A DNA stretch of 64,000 nucleotides from CAXMST01 sp963790085 (lineage in GTDB: Bacteria; Actinomycetota; Thermoleophilia; Solirubrobacterales; 70-9). The stretch is taken from the NCBI GenBank assembly GCA_963790085.1, contig CAWBNH010000001.1, forward strand, positions 1-64,000, written 5' to 3'. Shown here one piece after another: positions 35,297-44,236 of the stretch. The notes beneath the pieces were generated by a model. It did no database searches and was not told the DNA's origin. It saw nothing but the letters and a program-made list of their open reading frames with translations. Each line of letters opens with the position of its first letter. Positions within the stretch are counted from its first letter, which is position 1. The position numbers were made by a program, and so were the translations under genes.

Positions 35297-35644
35297 TTAC
35301 GCCGGGCCGGCGCCGGCGGTGCGGGCGAGCGCGAACGGGTTGCCCTCGGAGTCCCTGCAGATCGTCCAGCGCTCGCCCGGGTGGACGACGCTGCCGCCGA
35401 GCCGCTCGACCCGCTCGACAGCCTCGGCGAGATCATCAACCTCGAGGTAGGGGAGCGAGAAGCTGTCGCCGGGACCGCGGCCGCGAGCGTGGACGCCGAC
35501 CGCAGCGCCGGGCCCGCCGGCCGTCTGCCAGCCCTCGCCATCGGCGGCGGCCCGGGGCTCCAGCGGCGAGCCGAGCAGCCCGCCCCAGAAGCGCAGCGCG
35601 CGCTCGGGATCGTCGGCCGGGAACTCGACCAGCGAGACGCTCAT
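35297..35644 (-). CDS. VOC/glyoxalase-like domain protein
   Basis: 115 residues from ATG at 35644, overlapping the stop of the methyltransferase gene as ATGA. VOC pattern: VEFPADDPERALRFWGGLLG, SLPYLEVDDLAEAVERVERL and a final RDSEGNPFALA. A single small VOC domain normally dimerises and binds a metal; enzyme type undetermined. Translationally coupled to the cyclopropane synthase gene. Confidence 0.8.
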   Translation of the reverse strand: MSVSLVEFPADDPERALRFWGGLLGSPLEPRAAADGEGWQTAGGPGAAVGVHARGRGPGDSFSLPYLEVDDLAEAVERVERLGGSVVHPGERWTICRDSEGNPFALARTAGAGPA

Positions 35645-36867
35645 CGCGCCGCAAGCTTGGTGCAGAGCACCTGGTAGATCGAGGTGAAGTCGATATCGAA
35701 GCCGTTGCGCGCGGCCCGCAGATACAGGCGCCAGACCCGGACCCGCTCCTCGCCGGCGAGGCGGATCGCCCGCTCGAGGTTCTCGTCGAGGCGGCGGGCC
35801 CAGTGGCGCAGCGTCTCGGCGTAGTCGTCGCCCCACTCGTCGACGTGGCGGGTGATCAGGCCCGCTCGCTCGAGCGCCAGCAGCACCCGCGAGAGATGGA
35901 TCGGCTCGCCGTCGGGGAACACGTAGCGCTCGGAGAAGTCGCCGGCGTCGGGGTCGGTGTGCCGCAGGCGGGTGATGCCGTGGTTGAGCAGCCGTCCCTC
36001 GGGCGCGAGCAGGTTCGCGACCCGCTCGGCGTAGAGGTCGATGTTCTCGGAGCCGACGTGCTCGACCATGCCGATCGAGGCGATCGCGTCGTAGCTGCCG
36101 ACCAGATCGCGGTAGTCGGCGACCTCGATCTGAACCCGGTCGGCGACGCCCGCCGCCTCGACCCGCTCGCGCGCCCGCCGCGCCTGCGGCTCCGAGAGCG
36201 TCACCCCGAGCACCCGCTCGGCCCCGCGCTCGGCGGCGGTGATCGCGAAGCTGCCCCAGCCGCAGCCGATGTCGAGCACGCTGTCGCCGGGCCCGATCGC
36301 GAGCTTGTCGGCGGTCAGGTCGAGCTTCGCCCGCTGCGCCTGCTCGAGCGAGACCGGGGCACCCTCCGCGTCCGCGTGCGAGAAGAAGCCACAGCTGTAG
36401 GTCATCGACTCGTCGAGGAACAGGGCGAAGAACTCGTTCGAGACGTCGTAGTGGTGGCGGACGGCGCGCGCGTCGCGCTCCTTGCTGTGCCGGGTGCCCT
36501 TCGGGACGAGCTCGGCGGCCGGGCGCCGGGGCGGCCGGGTCAGGCCCATCGCCCGGACCGCGGCGAGCATCAGGCCGAGGCGCGCGGCCGTGTCGACCGG
36601 CGGCGGCTTCCAGTCGTTGAGCAGGCCGATCACCGCGTCGACGTCATCGACGCCGAGCTCGCCGGAGACGTAGGCGCGGCCGAGGCCGAGCTGGCCGGGA
36701 GCGCGCAGCGCGTGGGCGATCGCCCTTGGCGACCTGACCGTGAAGGTCGGCCCGGCGCCGTTGGTCGCGGGCAGCTCGCTGCCGTCCCAGAAGGCGACGG
36801 TGAAGGGCCGGTCGGGGAACGTGGCGGCGATCGCGCGGCGCAGGGGCTCGGGTCTGGCGAGTGGCAC
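35641..36867 (-). CDS. Cyclopropane-fatty-acyl-phospholipid synthase family methyltransferase
   Basis: 408 residues from GTG at 36867, preceded by TACCCT six nt upstream. The N-terminal domain (FTVRSPRAIAHALRAPGQLG, LGRAYVSGELGVDD) and the SAM-dependent core (VRHHYDVSNEFFALFLDESM, SAM loop VLDIGCGWGSF, IASIGMVEHVG, FSERYVFPDGEPIHLS) are those of Cfa/CmaA enzymes. It transfers a methylene group from SAM to the double bond of membrane lipid acyl chains. Exact product (cyclopropane or methyl branch) cannot be told. Confidence 0.88.
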   Translation of the reverse strand: MPLARPEPLRRAIAATFPDRPFTVAFWDGSELPATNGAGPTFTVRSPRAIAHALRAPGQLGLGRAYVSGELGVDDVDAVIGLLNDWKPPPVDTAARLGLMLAAVRAMGLTRPPRRPAAELVPKGTRHSKERDARAVRHHYDVSNEFFALFLDESMTYSCGFFSHADAEGAPVSLEQAQRAKLDLTADKLAIGPGDSVLDIGCGWGSFAITAAERGAERVLGVTLSEPQARRARERVEAAGVADRVQIEVADYRDLVGSYDAIASIGMVEHVGSENIDLYAERVANLLAPEGRLLNHGITRLRHTDPDAGDFSERYVFPDGEPIHLSRVLLALERAGLITRHVDEWGDDYAETLRHWARRLDENLERAIRLAGEERVRVWRLYLRAARNGFDIDFTSIYQVLCTKLAAR

Positions 36868-36921
36868 GGCGCGAGGGTATCCGTCCTGCGCTCAGGCAGG
36901 CCCCCCGCGTGGCATCAGAGC

Positions 36922-37310
36922 ATGTGGGATAGTCCTCCCATCTCCCCGGATCCGACATCCGAGCAGCGCCTGATCGCGGTCGCCGACCTCGGCGACTCAC
37001 AGGTCGGCGTCGTCGAGGACACACCGCACGGCACGCTCGCGGTCGGGATCAGCGAGGGCGAGCCGTTCGCGGTCTCGAACCGCTGCCGGCACCTGTTCGC
37101 CTCGCTCGGCGAGGGCGAGGTGGCCGAGGACGGCTGCCTCGAGTGCCCCCGCACGGGGCCCGCTTCGACGTCACCAGCGGCAAGATGACCCGCGGCCCGC
37201 AGGGCGCCTTCAAGCCGCTCGCCGGCGCCGTCAAGGCGACCACCGGCTCACGCTCGCTGAAGACCTTCCCGGTCGAGGTCCGCGACGACGCGATCTGGCT
37301 CACCGGCTGA
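36922..37310 (+). CDS. Rieske [2Fe-2S] protein, one frameshift
   Basis: The first frame from ATG at 36922 has the front half of a Rieske domain (EPFAVSNRCRHLFASLGEGE, CLECPR) and stops at 37188 in nonsense. After about 37150 the next frame reads HGARFDVTSGKMTRGPQGAF and KTFPVEVRDDAIWLTG, then stops at 37310. The CPxHG box would be restored by one extra base in the CCCCCG run at 37145-37152. Ligands CRH and CPRHG would then be complete. A small ferredoxin-type electron carrier, broken here or mis-sequenced. Confidence 0.7.
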
Positions 37311-38478
37311 GCGCGGACCGCCAACTAGGCCTGAATCGGCCGCGAGGAGCGGCCCCCGTCAGCCGCATCAGCGCGTAGCCGGTGATCGCCGCCATCACGA
37401 GGGCCATCACCAGGCCGGCGGCGACGCCGATCGCGATGATCAGCGCCAGGGCCTGGCCCTCCTGCCAGAGCGGCGTTGCGATCGCCATGAAAGCGGTCAG
37501 GCCCGCGACCCAGCCGGCGGCGACCGCTAGTACCCACCAGCCGGCGCGCGGCAGCTGCTCGCGCAGCAGGCGCCACTGAAGACCGCCGATCGAGAGCAGG
37601 AAGACGATGCCGAGCACCAGGCCTCCGGCGGCGAGCACCCCGGGAGCGAGGTCGTCGAGCCCCTCCCCGATCGAGGTCGGGACCAGCGAAACCGTCCAGG
37701 CGATCAGCGCGCCGAGCGCGGTCGCGGCGATCCAGCTCCGCGACGAGATCGCCGGCAGCGCCCGGCGGACGACCAGGGCCTGCGAGAAGCCGAGCACCAG
37801 GCCCTCGCCGAGGCCGGCCGCGAGGATGATCGGCGCCGCGGCGAGCGGCCCGAGGTCGGCGGCCGCGATCAGCGCCCCGGCGACGGCCGGGATCGAGAAG
37901 GCGAGCGTCTCGCCGATCGTCACCGTCTTCGTCCAACGCCGCCAGAGGGCCCTGCCGCGGAGCGGCGACGGCGAAGCTGCGTCGGGCTCGAGCTCGATCC
38001 GGATCAGGACCCTGCCCGCGGCCAGCGCCAGGGCCCGCTCGGAGTCGATCGGGTGCCCCGCGGTTGCGTACAGGGACGAGAGCACCGCCGCGATCTGATG
38101 CCGGCCGGCATCGGGGACCTCCGCCCGGCCGGCCCGCCGACGCCCTCCAACCGTCACCTCGACCGGGGCACCGCCGCGCAGGTTGCGCCACCAGGCCCGG
38201 CGCCGCAGGCTGGTCAGGTTCAGGGTGTCGCCGTCGACGACGGCGTTGGCGGGGATGCCGAGCTGACGCCCGGTGCGCCGGCCCCGGAAGTGGACGAGGA
38301 CGGTGCTCTCGCCGACCAGGTCGTGGACCGGCGAGGCCAGCAGCCTGCGGACGACCGGGTTGACGATCCGGCGCATCAGCCTGTCGCCGAGCGTGCGCTG
38401 CCTCGGCGGCGCGCTACCGGGCGCCGTCGCCACCGACGGCTCGGCAGCTCCTGCGTGCGGGGTCGGGCTCGGCTTCAT
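37300..38478 (-). CDS. Deazaflavin-oxidoreductase-like domain fused to a multi-span membrane domain
   Basis: 392 residues. Residues about 30-160 look like the nitroreductase/F420-dependent (DDN) split-barrel: RRLLASPVHDLVGESTVLVH, GRRTGRQLGIPANAVVDGDT and AWWRNLRGGAPVEVTVGGRR. After a Pro/Arg linker (residues 160-180) six hydrophobic spans follow (FSIPAVAGALIAAADLGPLA, WIAATALGALIAWTVSLVPT and others). I do not know this combination as a named family. A membrane-tethered flavin or deazaflavin enzyme is plausible; the membrane part alone resembles no transporter I recognise. Confidence 0.7.
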   Translation of the reverse strand: MKPSPTPHAGAAEPSVATAPGSAPPRQRTLGDRLMRRIVNPVVRRLLASPVHDLVGESTVLVHFRGRRTGRQLGIPANAVVDGDTLNLTSLRRRAWWRNLRGGAPVEVTVGGRRRAGRAEVPDAGRHQIAAVLSSLYATAGHPIDSERALALAAGRVLIRIELEPDAASPSPLRGRALWRRWTKTVTIGETLAFSIPAVAGALIAAADLGPLAAAPIILAAGLGEGLVLGFSQALVVRRALPAISSRSWIAATALGALIAWTVSLVPTSIGEGLDDLAPGVLAAGGLVLGIVFLLSIGGLQWRLLREQLPRAGWWVLAVAAGWVAGLTAFMAIATPLWQEGQALALIIAIGVAAGLVMALVMAAITGYALMRLTGAAPRGRFRPSWRSALSR

Positions 38479-38585
38479 CGGCTTCGTACAGCGAGCCTAC
38501 GGCGGCCCGGCGGCGGGGCCAACCGCGCAAAGCACGCCGCGATCAGGGCGGACTACGGACGTGGGGTATCGCGTGTTTGCCGCAT

Positions 38586-38602
38586 TTATCAGGTCCTGAT
38601 AA
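38586..38602. promoter_or_regulatory. Palindrome upstream of the AAA ATPase-recD2 operon
   Basis: TTATCAG-GTC-CTGATAA, perfect 7-bp arms. A related half-site (GATAACCTGA) follows at 38617, overlapping the likely leaderless -10 (GATAAC, eight nt before the GTG at 38631). Suits a repressor site; the cognate regulator is not adjacent. Confidence 0.5.
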
Positions 38603-38630
38603 CCGCCGATCAGCTCGATAACCTGACTCG

Positions 38631-39802
38631 GTGAGGCCACACGAGAACCCCTACACGCCCAACGCCGGCGCGCGGCCGCCGCTGCTCGTCGGCCGCGACG
38701 ATCAGCTCGAGGGCTTCGACGTCCTGCTCGAGCGCCTGCGCCGCGGCCACACCGAGCAGTCGATGATCATCACCGGCCTGCGCGGCGTCGGCAAGACGGT
38801 GCTGCTGAACGCGTTCGAGGCCCGGGCGCGCGAGCTCGGCTGGACCACGGTCGAGGCCGAGATCACCAAGCACACCGATTTCAGCGGCCGGATCGCCCAC
38901 CTGGTGCGGCGGGCGCTGCTGCAGATCGCGCCGCGAACGCGCTGGCGGGCGCGGGCGCGGCGAGCGGCGGCGGTGCTGCGCTCGTTCCAGCTGACGATCA
39001 GCTCCGAGGGCACCGTCAGCACCGGGATCGACGTCGAGGCGCACGAGGGCCTCGCCGACAGCGGCTATCTGCCCGACGACCTCAGCGACCTGATCGTCGC
39101 GCTCGGCGAGGCCGCGGCCGAGCACGAGCGCGGCGTCGTCTTCCTGCTCGACGAGATCCAGTTCCTCGAGACGACCGAGCTCGAGGCGCTGATCGCCGCC
39201 CTGCACAAGACCGTCCAGCGGCAGCTGCCGGTGACGATGGTCGGTGCCGGACTGCCGCAGCTCCCCCGCCTCGCCGGCGAGGCCAAGTCCTACGCCGAGC
39301 GCCTGTTCAAGTTCCCGACGATCGGCCGGCTCGAGCCCGAGGCCGCGGTCCGGGCACTGGTCGAGCCCGCGGCGGGCGAGGGCGTCGACTTCGAGCCGCG
39401 GCGGCCGAGGCGGTGGTCGCCTACACCGACGGCTACCCCTACTTCATCCAGGAATACGGCAAGGTGCTCTGGGACATGACCGAGCAACCGCCGATCGACC
39501 GGCGTGACGTCGCCGCCGCCCGCGAGGCGGTCGAGGCGAAGCTCGACGGCAGCTTCTTCCGGGTGCGGATCGAGCGCACCAGCGAGCTCGAGCTGCGCTA
39601 CCTGCGGGCGATGGCCGAGCTCGGGCCCGAGCCGCAGCGGGCCAAAGACGTCGCCGAGCGCCTCGGCCGCACCTCCCAGCAGCTCGGCCCGACCCGCTCG
39701 CGACTGATCGACAAGGGCCTCCTGTACACGCCGGGGCACGGGCTGGCGGCGTTCACGGTGCCGCAGTTCGACCGCTTCCTGCGCCGGGCGGTGCCGGCGT
39801 GA
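38631..39802 (+). CDS. AAA/STAND-like ATPase with winged-helix end, one frameshift
   Basis: From GTG at 38631 the frame encodes an ATPase: LLVGRDDQLEGFDVLLERLR, Walker A GLRGVGKT, Walker B VVFLLDEIQFLE and sensor VTMVGAGLPQL. At about 39402-39409 (CCGCGGCGGCC) the frame must change: continuation in the next frame gives VVAYTDGYPYFIQEYGKVLW and a C-terminal winged helix (AKDVAERLGRTSQQLGPTRS) to the stop at 39802. Joined, it is about 390 residues, normal for the family. GTGA overlap with recD2 suggests co-translation. Role unknown; DNA-related regulation is plausible from the partner. Confidence 0.75.
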
Positions 39803-41943
39803 GCGGCGAGCAGGAGACGCTCGCCGGCCCCCACCCCACGCCGGGCGATCCGTTCGAGGGCGAGGCGCGGATCGAGCACATCCGCTTCGTCTCCGACGAC
39901 CGCGCCTTCGTCGTCGCCGACGTCACGCTCGCCGACGGCTCGCCGCTGACCGTGGTCGGCCCGCTCGGGCACCTCGACGAGGGCGCGCGGGCCCGGCTCC
40001 GCGGGCGCTTCGCCGAGCACTCGGTGCACGGGCTCGAGCTCAAGGCGACCGAGGCAGAGCCGCTCGACCCGGCAGGGGTCGAGGGCGCCCGCCAGTTCCT
40101 GAAGACGATCCCCGGGATCGGCGCCTCGCGAGCGACGAAGCTGATCGAGGCGCACGGCGATCAGGTCTTCGAGGTGATCGATCGCGACCCCGAGGCCGCG
40201 TTCCGCGAGCTCAGCGGCGTCGGCGAGGTCCGGGCCCGCAAGGCGGCCGAGGAGTGGGTCGAGCGCCGCAGCCAGCGGCGGCTCTACACGCTGCTCGCCC
40301 CGCACGGGCTGGCGCGCCACGTCGCCGAGCTGACCGCCACCCACGGCGCCGGCGCGGCGGAGGCGGTGGCCGAGGACCCCTACTCGCTGACCTCGGTCCA
40401 CGGGATCGGCTTCGCCAGCGCCGACCGCCTGGCGCTGGCGCTCGACGTCGACCCGCAGTCGCCGGCCCGGATCCAGGCCGCCGCCGCGCACGCGCTCGCC
40501 GAGGCCGAGAACCGCGGCCACACCCACCTGCCGCTGACCGAGCTGATCGCAGCGATGCGGGTGCTGCTCGGCGAGGAGGCCGAGCCCTCGATCGGCCAGA
40601 TCAGCTCGGCGCCGGGGCTGACCCTCGAGGGGACGCTCGTCTACCGCGAGTGGACCTACGACGCCGAGCGCTGGCTGGCGGCGACGCTGGGCAGCATGGC
40701 GCGCTCGAAGCCGGCCTGGAGCAGGCCGCCCGAGCGCGGCGAGTTCGGTGATCTCAACGACCACCAGCGCGAGGCGGTCAACAACGCGATGACGCGGCGG
40801 CTGTCGCTGATCACCGGCGGCCCCGGGACCGGCAAGACGCACCTCACCCACGCGCTGGCGGAGATGGCCGAGTCGCGGAAGCTGAAGCTGCGCCTATTGG
40901 CGCCGACCGGCCGCGCGGCGCGGCGGCTGACCCAGGCGACCGGCGGCGTCGTCGCGCAGACGATCCACAAGGCGCTGGAGTGGATCCCGGGGGACTTCCC
41001 CGGCCGCGAGGAGTCGAACCCGATCGAGGCCGACCTGGTGATCGTCGACGAGTCCTCGATGCTGTCGCTCGAGATCTGCCGGCACCTGCTCGCGGCAATC
41101 GGCCCCGAGACCCACCTGGTGCTGATCGGCGACGCCGACCAGCTGCCGCCGGTCGGGCCCGGCAAGCCGTTCCTCGAGCTGATCGAGGCGGAGATCGCGC
41201 CGACGGTGCGGCTCGAGTACGTCTTTCGCCAGGCGCGGCGCTCGATGATCGTCGGCGCCGCGCACGCGATCCGGGCCGGCGAGATGCCGCGCTCGGTTCC
41301 CCATCCCGACGAGGAGCAGGACTTCTTCATCCACCGGCGCTCGACCGCCGCCGACCTCGCCGACGACGTGATCCGGATCGCGACCGAGCGGATCCCGCAG
41401 CAGTACGGGCTCGACCCCGCCCGCGAGGTGCAGATCCTCGCCCCCCAGTACAAGGGGCCGCTGGGGATCGACGCGCTGCACGAGCGGATGCGCGACCTGC
41501 TCTGCGGCTCGGCCCAGCGGGTGGTCGACGGTCGCTTCCGGGTCGGCGAGCGGGTGCTGATCACGCGCTCGATCCCCGAGCTCGAGATCGCCAACGGGAC
41601 GATGTTCGTGATCGACTCAGCCGACGAGGACGCGGCCGAGCTCTACCTGCAGACCGAGCTCGGCGAGCTGCTGACGCTCCCCTACCGCGAGGCGCAGGCG
41701 CTGCGCGGCGCCTTCTGCGCCTCGGTGCACAAGGCACAGGGGCAGGAGGTGCCGGCGGTGATCGTCTGCATCCACGGCTCCCATGCCCCGCAGCTGCTCT
41801 CCCGCAACCTGCTCTACACGGCGGTCACCCGGGCGCAGAAGCTCTGCGTACTGGCCTGCGACAACCGCGCCGCACACCGGGCGCTCGCGAACACCGACGC
41901 GACCAGCCGCCACTCGCGGCTCGGCGAGCTGCTGCTCGGCTGA
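39799..41943 (+). CDS. recD2: RecD2-like ATP-dependent DNA helicase
   Basis: 714 residues. N-terminal OB-like and helix-hairpin-helix region (IPGIGASRATKLIE, LSGVGEVRARKAAE), Walker A ITGGPGTGKTHL, motif Ia LLAPTGRAARRL, Walker B LVIVDESSML, motif III LIGDADQLPPVGPG and the C-terminal UvrD-like box CASVHKAQGQEVPAVIV with NLLYTAVTRAQ. A 5'-3' superfamily 1B helicase acting in repair or replication without RecBC. It follows an ATPase gene with 4-bp overlap. Confidence 0.92.
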   Translation: MSGEQETLAGPHPTPGDPFEGEARIEHIRFVSDDRAFVVADVTLADGSPLTVVGPLGHLDEGARARLRGRFAEHSVHGLELKATEAEPLDPAGVEGARQFLKTIPGIGASRATKLIEAHGDQVFEVIDRDPEAAFRELSGVGEVRARKAAEEWVERRSQRRLYTLLAPHGLARHVAELTATHGAGAAEAVAEDPYSLTSVHGIGFASADRLALALDVDPQSPARIQAAAAHALAEAENRGHTHLPLTELIAAMRVLLGEEAEPSIGQISSAPGLTLEGTLVYREWTYDAERWLAATLGSMARSKPAWSRPPERGEFGDLNDHQREAVNNAMTRRLSLITGGPGTGKTHLTHALAEMAESRKLKLRLLAPTGRAARRLTQATGGVVAQTIHKALEWIPGDFPGREESNPIEADLVIVDESSMLSLEICRHLLAAIGPETHLVLIGDADQLPPVGPGKPFLELIEAEIAPTVRLEYVFRQARRSMIVGAAHAIRAGEMPRSVPHPDEEQDFFIHRRSTAADLADDVIRIATERIPQQYGLDPAREVQILAPQYKGPLGIDALHERMRDLLCGSAQRVVDGRFRVGERVLITRSIPELEIANGTMFVIDSADEDAAELYLQTELGELLTLPYREAQALRGAFCASVHKAQGQEVPAVIVCIHGSHAPQLLSRNLLYTAVTRAQKLCVLACDNRAAHRALANTDATSRHSRLGELLLG

Positions 41944-42006
41944 CGGCGAAGCGAGCTGCTCGCCGGCGCGGCTCGGGGCCGGCCGACGAGCCGTCTCGAC
42001 TGCTTT

Positions 42007-42132
42007 CTAGCGGTTGATCAGGCGGGCGAGCCGGCGACGGCGCGAGGCCGCCTTCGTCTCATGGGCCCGGTCGCGGCGCTCGGTCTGTACCCGCGCTGCG
42101 TCAACGAACAGTGCACTCATCATGGCGTTCAT
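42007..42132 (-). CDS. 41-residue basic peptide gene
   Basis: ATG at 42132, with AAAGGAGG six nt upstream, opens a 41-codon frame: MNAMMSALFVDAARVQTERR, then a very basic end (KAASRRRRLARLINR). The strong ribosome site argues that it is translated. Divergent from the CGNR regulator, with a palindrome between. The sequence suggests an amphipathic, nucleic-acid- or membrane-binding peptide; no family known to me. Confidence 0.6.
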   Translation of the reverse strand: MNAMMSALFVDAARVQTERRDRAHETKAASRRRRLARLINR

Positions 42133-42178
42133 GGCTGCCTCCTTTCGGCATCTCGTAACCACTCAATCTGTATTGGTA

Positions 42179-42191
42179 GTTATAGCATAAC
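42179..42191. promoter_or_regulatory. Palindrome between the small peptide and CGNR genes
   Basis: GTTAT-AGC-ATAAC, perfect arms, midway between the divergent starts at 42132 and 42214. A second GGTTAT half-site abuts the CGNR ATG. Likely operator for the CGNR protein or the -10 region of one of the two promoters. Confidence 0.45.
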
Positions 42192-42213
42192 CGGCGTTGA
42201 TAAGGTGATGGTT

Positions 42214-42774
42214 ATGCGTGAGACCCATCACGCTCCCGGCCGGATCGAGTTCGTGCGGGAGTTCGTCAACACACGCGACATCGAAGAGGGGACCGACGAG
42301 CTCGAGGATGCCGAAGCGGCGAGCGCATGGCTGCGGTCGAAGGGCCTGAGCGACGATGCCGAGGCCCTGAGCGAGAAGGACCGCCGGCGCCTGGTCGCCG
42401 TCCGCGAGGCGCTGCGCGCCCTGCTGCTCGCCAACAACGCCGGCGAGCCGCCGCCGGCGGAGGCACTCGACGTCCTCAACGAGGGCTCGGCGGAGGCGTC
42501 GCTGAGCCTGCGCTTCGAGCCGGAGGGCGCGGAGCTGGTCAGCGCCGGTGGCGGCGCGAACGCCGCGCTGGCCGAGCTGCTGGCGATCGTCCACTCCTCG
42601 ATGCGGGACGGCACCTGGGAGCGGCTCAAGGCCTGTCCGGCCGAGGAATGCCACTGGGCGTTCTACGACCGTTCGCGGAACCGCTCGGCAACCTGGTGTC
42701 AGATGGGGGCCTGCGGCAACCGCTCCAAGGCCCGCGCCTTCCGCGCCCGCCGTCGCCGGCCGGCGCGTGGCTGA
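42214..42774 (+). CDS. ABATE/CGNR zinc-finger transcriptional regulator
   Basis: 186 residues from ATG at 42214 (AAGGTGA upstream). The N-terminal ABATE domain (FVREFVNTRDIEEGTDELED, LSEKDRRRLVAVREALRALL) binds a small ligand; the C-terminal CGNR finger contains CPAEECHWAFYDRSRNRSA, then TWCQMGACGNRSKARAFR. Stress-responsive regulators of this type are frequent in Actinobacteria. It probably controls the divergent 41-residue gene and itself through the palindrome at 42179. Confidence 0.9.
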   Translation: MRETHHAPGRIEFVREFVNTRDIEEGTDELEDAEAASAWLRSKGLSDDAEALSEKDRRRLVAVREALRALLLANNAGEPPPAEALDVLNEGSAEASLSLRFEPEGAELVSAGGGANAALAELLAIVHSSMRDGTWERLKACPAEECHWAFYDRSRNRSATWCQMGACGNRSKARAFRARRRRPARG

Positions 42775-42844
42775 TCGGTAGAGGCCTGCCCGCGGGCGCC
42801 GCAGCGGGGCGACCCTCGCCCGGCGGTTGCTAACAATTCCGGCC

Positions 42845-43654
42845 GTGTCCTCGCAGGCAGGCGTATTCGAACGCTACGTAGCGCTCGGCGACTCGACGAC
42901 CGAGGGGCTGATGGACCCCGACCCGTGGGGCGGCGAGCGACACCGCGGCTGGGCGGACCGGCTGGCGGAGAAGCTGGCCGCGGTCAATCCGGGCCTGCAC
43001 TACGCGAACCTCGCGATCCGCGGCCGCAGGCTGGCGCAGATTCGTGCCGAGCAGCTCGGGCCGGCGCTGGCGATGAAGCCCGACCTGGCCAGCGTCCTCG
43101 CCGGCGTCAACGACATCCTCCGGCCGAAGGTCGACCTCGATGCGCGGGCCGAGGACCTGGAGGCGATCGTCGCCGCCCTGCGCGCCTCGGGGGCGACCGT
43201 GCTGGTCGTCAACTACCCCGACATCGCCGGCTCGATCTCGTTCGGCTCGGCCCGCTACGAGCCGGTCCTGCGCGGCTTCAACCGGACGATCGCGGCGATC
43301 ACCGAGCGCCACGACGCGCTGCTCCTCGACCTCGAATCCGACGAGGTCAAGCACCCGGCGATGTGGTCGCCGGACCGCCTGCACGCGAGCCCCTTCGGCC
43401 ACGAGCGGATCGCCGACCTCGCCGCCGCGACGCTCGGCATCTCCGAGCTCGACCCCGACTGGGAGAGCCGGCTGCCGCCGCACTCCCCGCCGACGACCAG
43501 CCGCCGGATCGCCCGCGACGCCTACTGGGCCGGCCGCTACCTGGCGCCGTGGCTCGTGCGGCGGCTGCGCGGGGTCTCCTCCGGAGACGGGCTCGAGCCG
43601 AAGCGACCGCTGCCGGCGCCGGTCGAGCGCCCCGGGAATCCGCAGACCTCCTAG
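42845..43654 (+). CDS. SGNH/GDSL-type hydrolase
   Basis: 269 residues from GTG at 42845 (a TTG 18 bp upstream is possible). Block I ERYVALGDSTTEGL gives the Ser, block III VLAGVNDIL the oxyanion Asn, and block V SPDRLHASPFGHERIAD the Asp and His. The C-terminus is a Pro/Arg-rich tail. No signal peptide, so a cytoplasmic esterase or lipase-like enzyme. Substrate unknown. Confidence 0.88.
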   Translation: MSSQAGVFERYVALGDSTTEGLMDPDPWGGERHRGWADRLAEKLAAVNPGLHYANLAIRGRRLAQIRAEQLGPALAMKPDLASVLAGVNDILRPKVDLDARAEDLEAIVAALRASGATVLVVNYPDIAGSISFGSARYEPVLRGFNRTIAAITERHDALLLDLESDEVKHPAMWSPDRLHASPFGHERIADLAAATLGISELDPDWESRLPPHSPPTTSRRIARDAYWAGRYLAPWLVRRLRGVSSGDGLEPKRPLPAPVERPGNPQTS

Positions 43655-43678
43655 GGGCGGCAGCGCTGGACCCGGCGC

Positions 43679-44236
43679 CTAGACCGGGTTGCCCGAGGCG
43701 TCGAGCGCCAGCCAGAGCCCGCCGAAGCCGGGCACGTTGTGGCAGAGCACGACCCCCTCGGGGTCGTCCTGGTAGTAGTAGAGCGGGCGGCCGTTGTAGG
43801 TGACCTGGGTGGTCCCGTCGTCGCGCTTCGTCGTCCCGAGCTTGCCGCCGCTGACCCCGCCCTTGGCCTGGGGATCGCCCTTGGTCAGGACCGGCGGCCA
43901 CTCGACCGCGCAGTCGCCGTAGCACTGGCTCTCGCTGCCCTTCTCCTTGTCGAACATGTAGATCGCGCGAGCGTCGCCGTCGAACAGGACCTCGCCGAAC
44001 TGCGAGCCGGCGAGCGTGATCGTCACGCCCTTCTTCTCGGGCTTCGGCTTCGGCTTCTGTGCCTGCTGCTCGGCGCCGTCGGCCTCGGCGGCGCCCGCCG
44101 GCGCAGCGGCCTCCGAGCTCTGCGGCTCGGGCTCGGCTTCGTCGGAATCCGAGCCGCAGCCGGCGGCGAACGCCGCCAGCGCGAGGCCGGCGAGGATGAT
44201 CAGGGGCAGTGGGGTGCGTCGCTTCGAATCGGACAT
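43679..44236 (-). CDS. Lipoprotein with Yx(FWY)xxD-type repeats
   Basis: 185 residues. Lipobox LAAFAAGC places the acylated Cys at about 27. A Glu/Ala/Pro spacer and basic stretch KPKPKPEKK precede the domain: GEVLFDGDARAIYMFDKEKG, CYGDCAVEWPPVL and RPLYYYQDDPEG, matching the COG4315 secreted-repeat family. Surface-exposed; function unknown, sometimes linked to redox or electron transfer. Confidence 0.85.
   Translation of the reverse strand: MSDSKRRTPLPLIILAGLALAAFAAGCGSDSDEAEPEPQSSEAAAPAGAAEADGAEQQAQKPKPKPEKKGVTITLAGSQFGEVLFDGDARAIYMFDKEKGSESQCYGDCAVEWPPVLTKGDPQAKGGVSGGKLGTTKRDDGTTQVTYNGRPLYYYQDDPEGVVLCHNVPGFGGLWLALDASGNPV

Noticed and set aside
34798..36921. Upstream part of a 796-codon frame ending in the Rieske region
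   Set aside because: Only the part after 36922 looks like protein; the rest is antisense to the methyltransferase and VOC genes.
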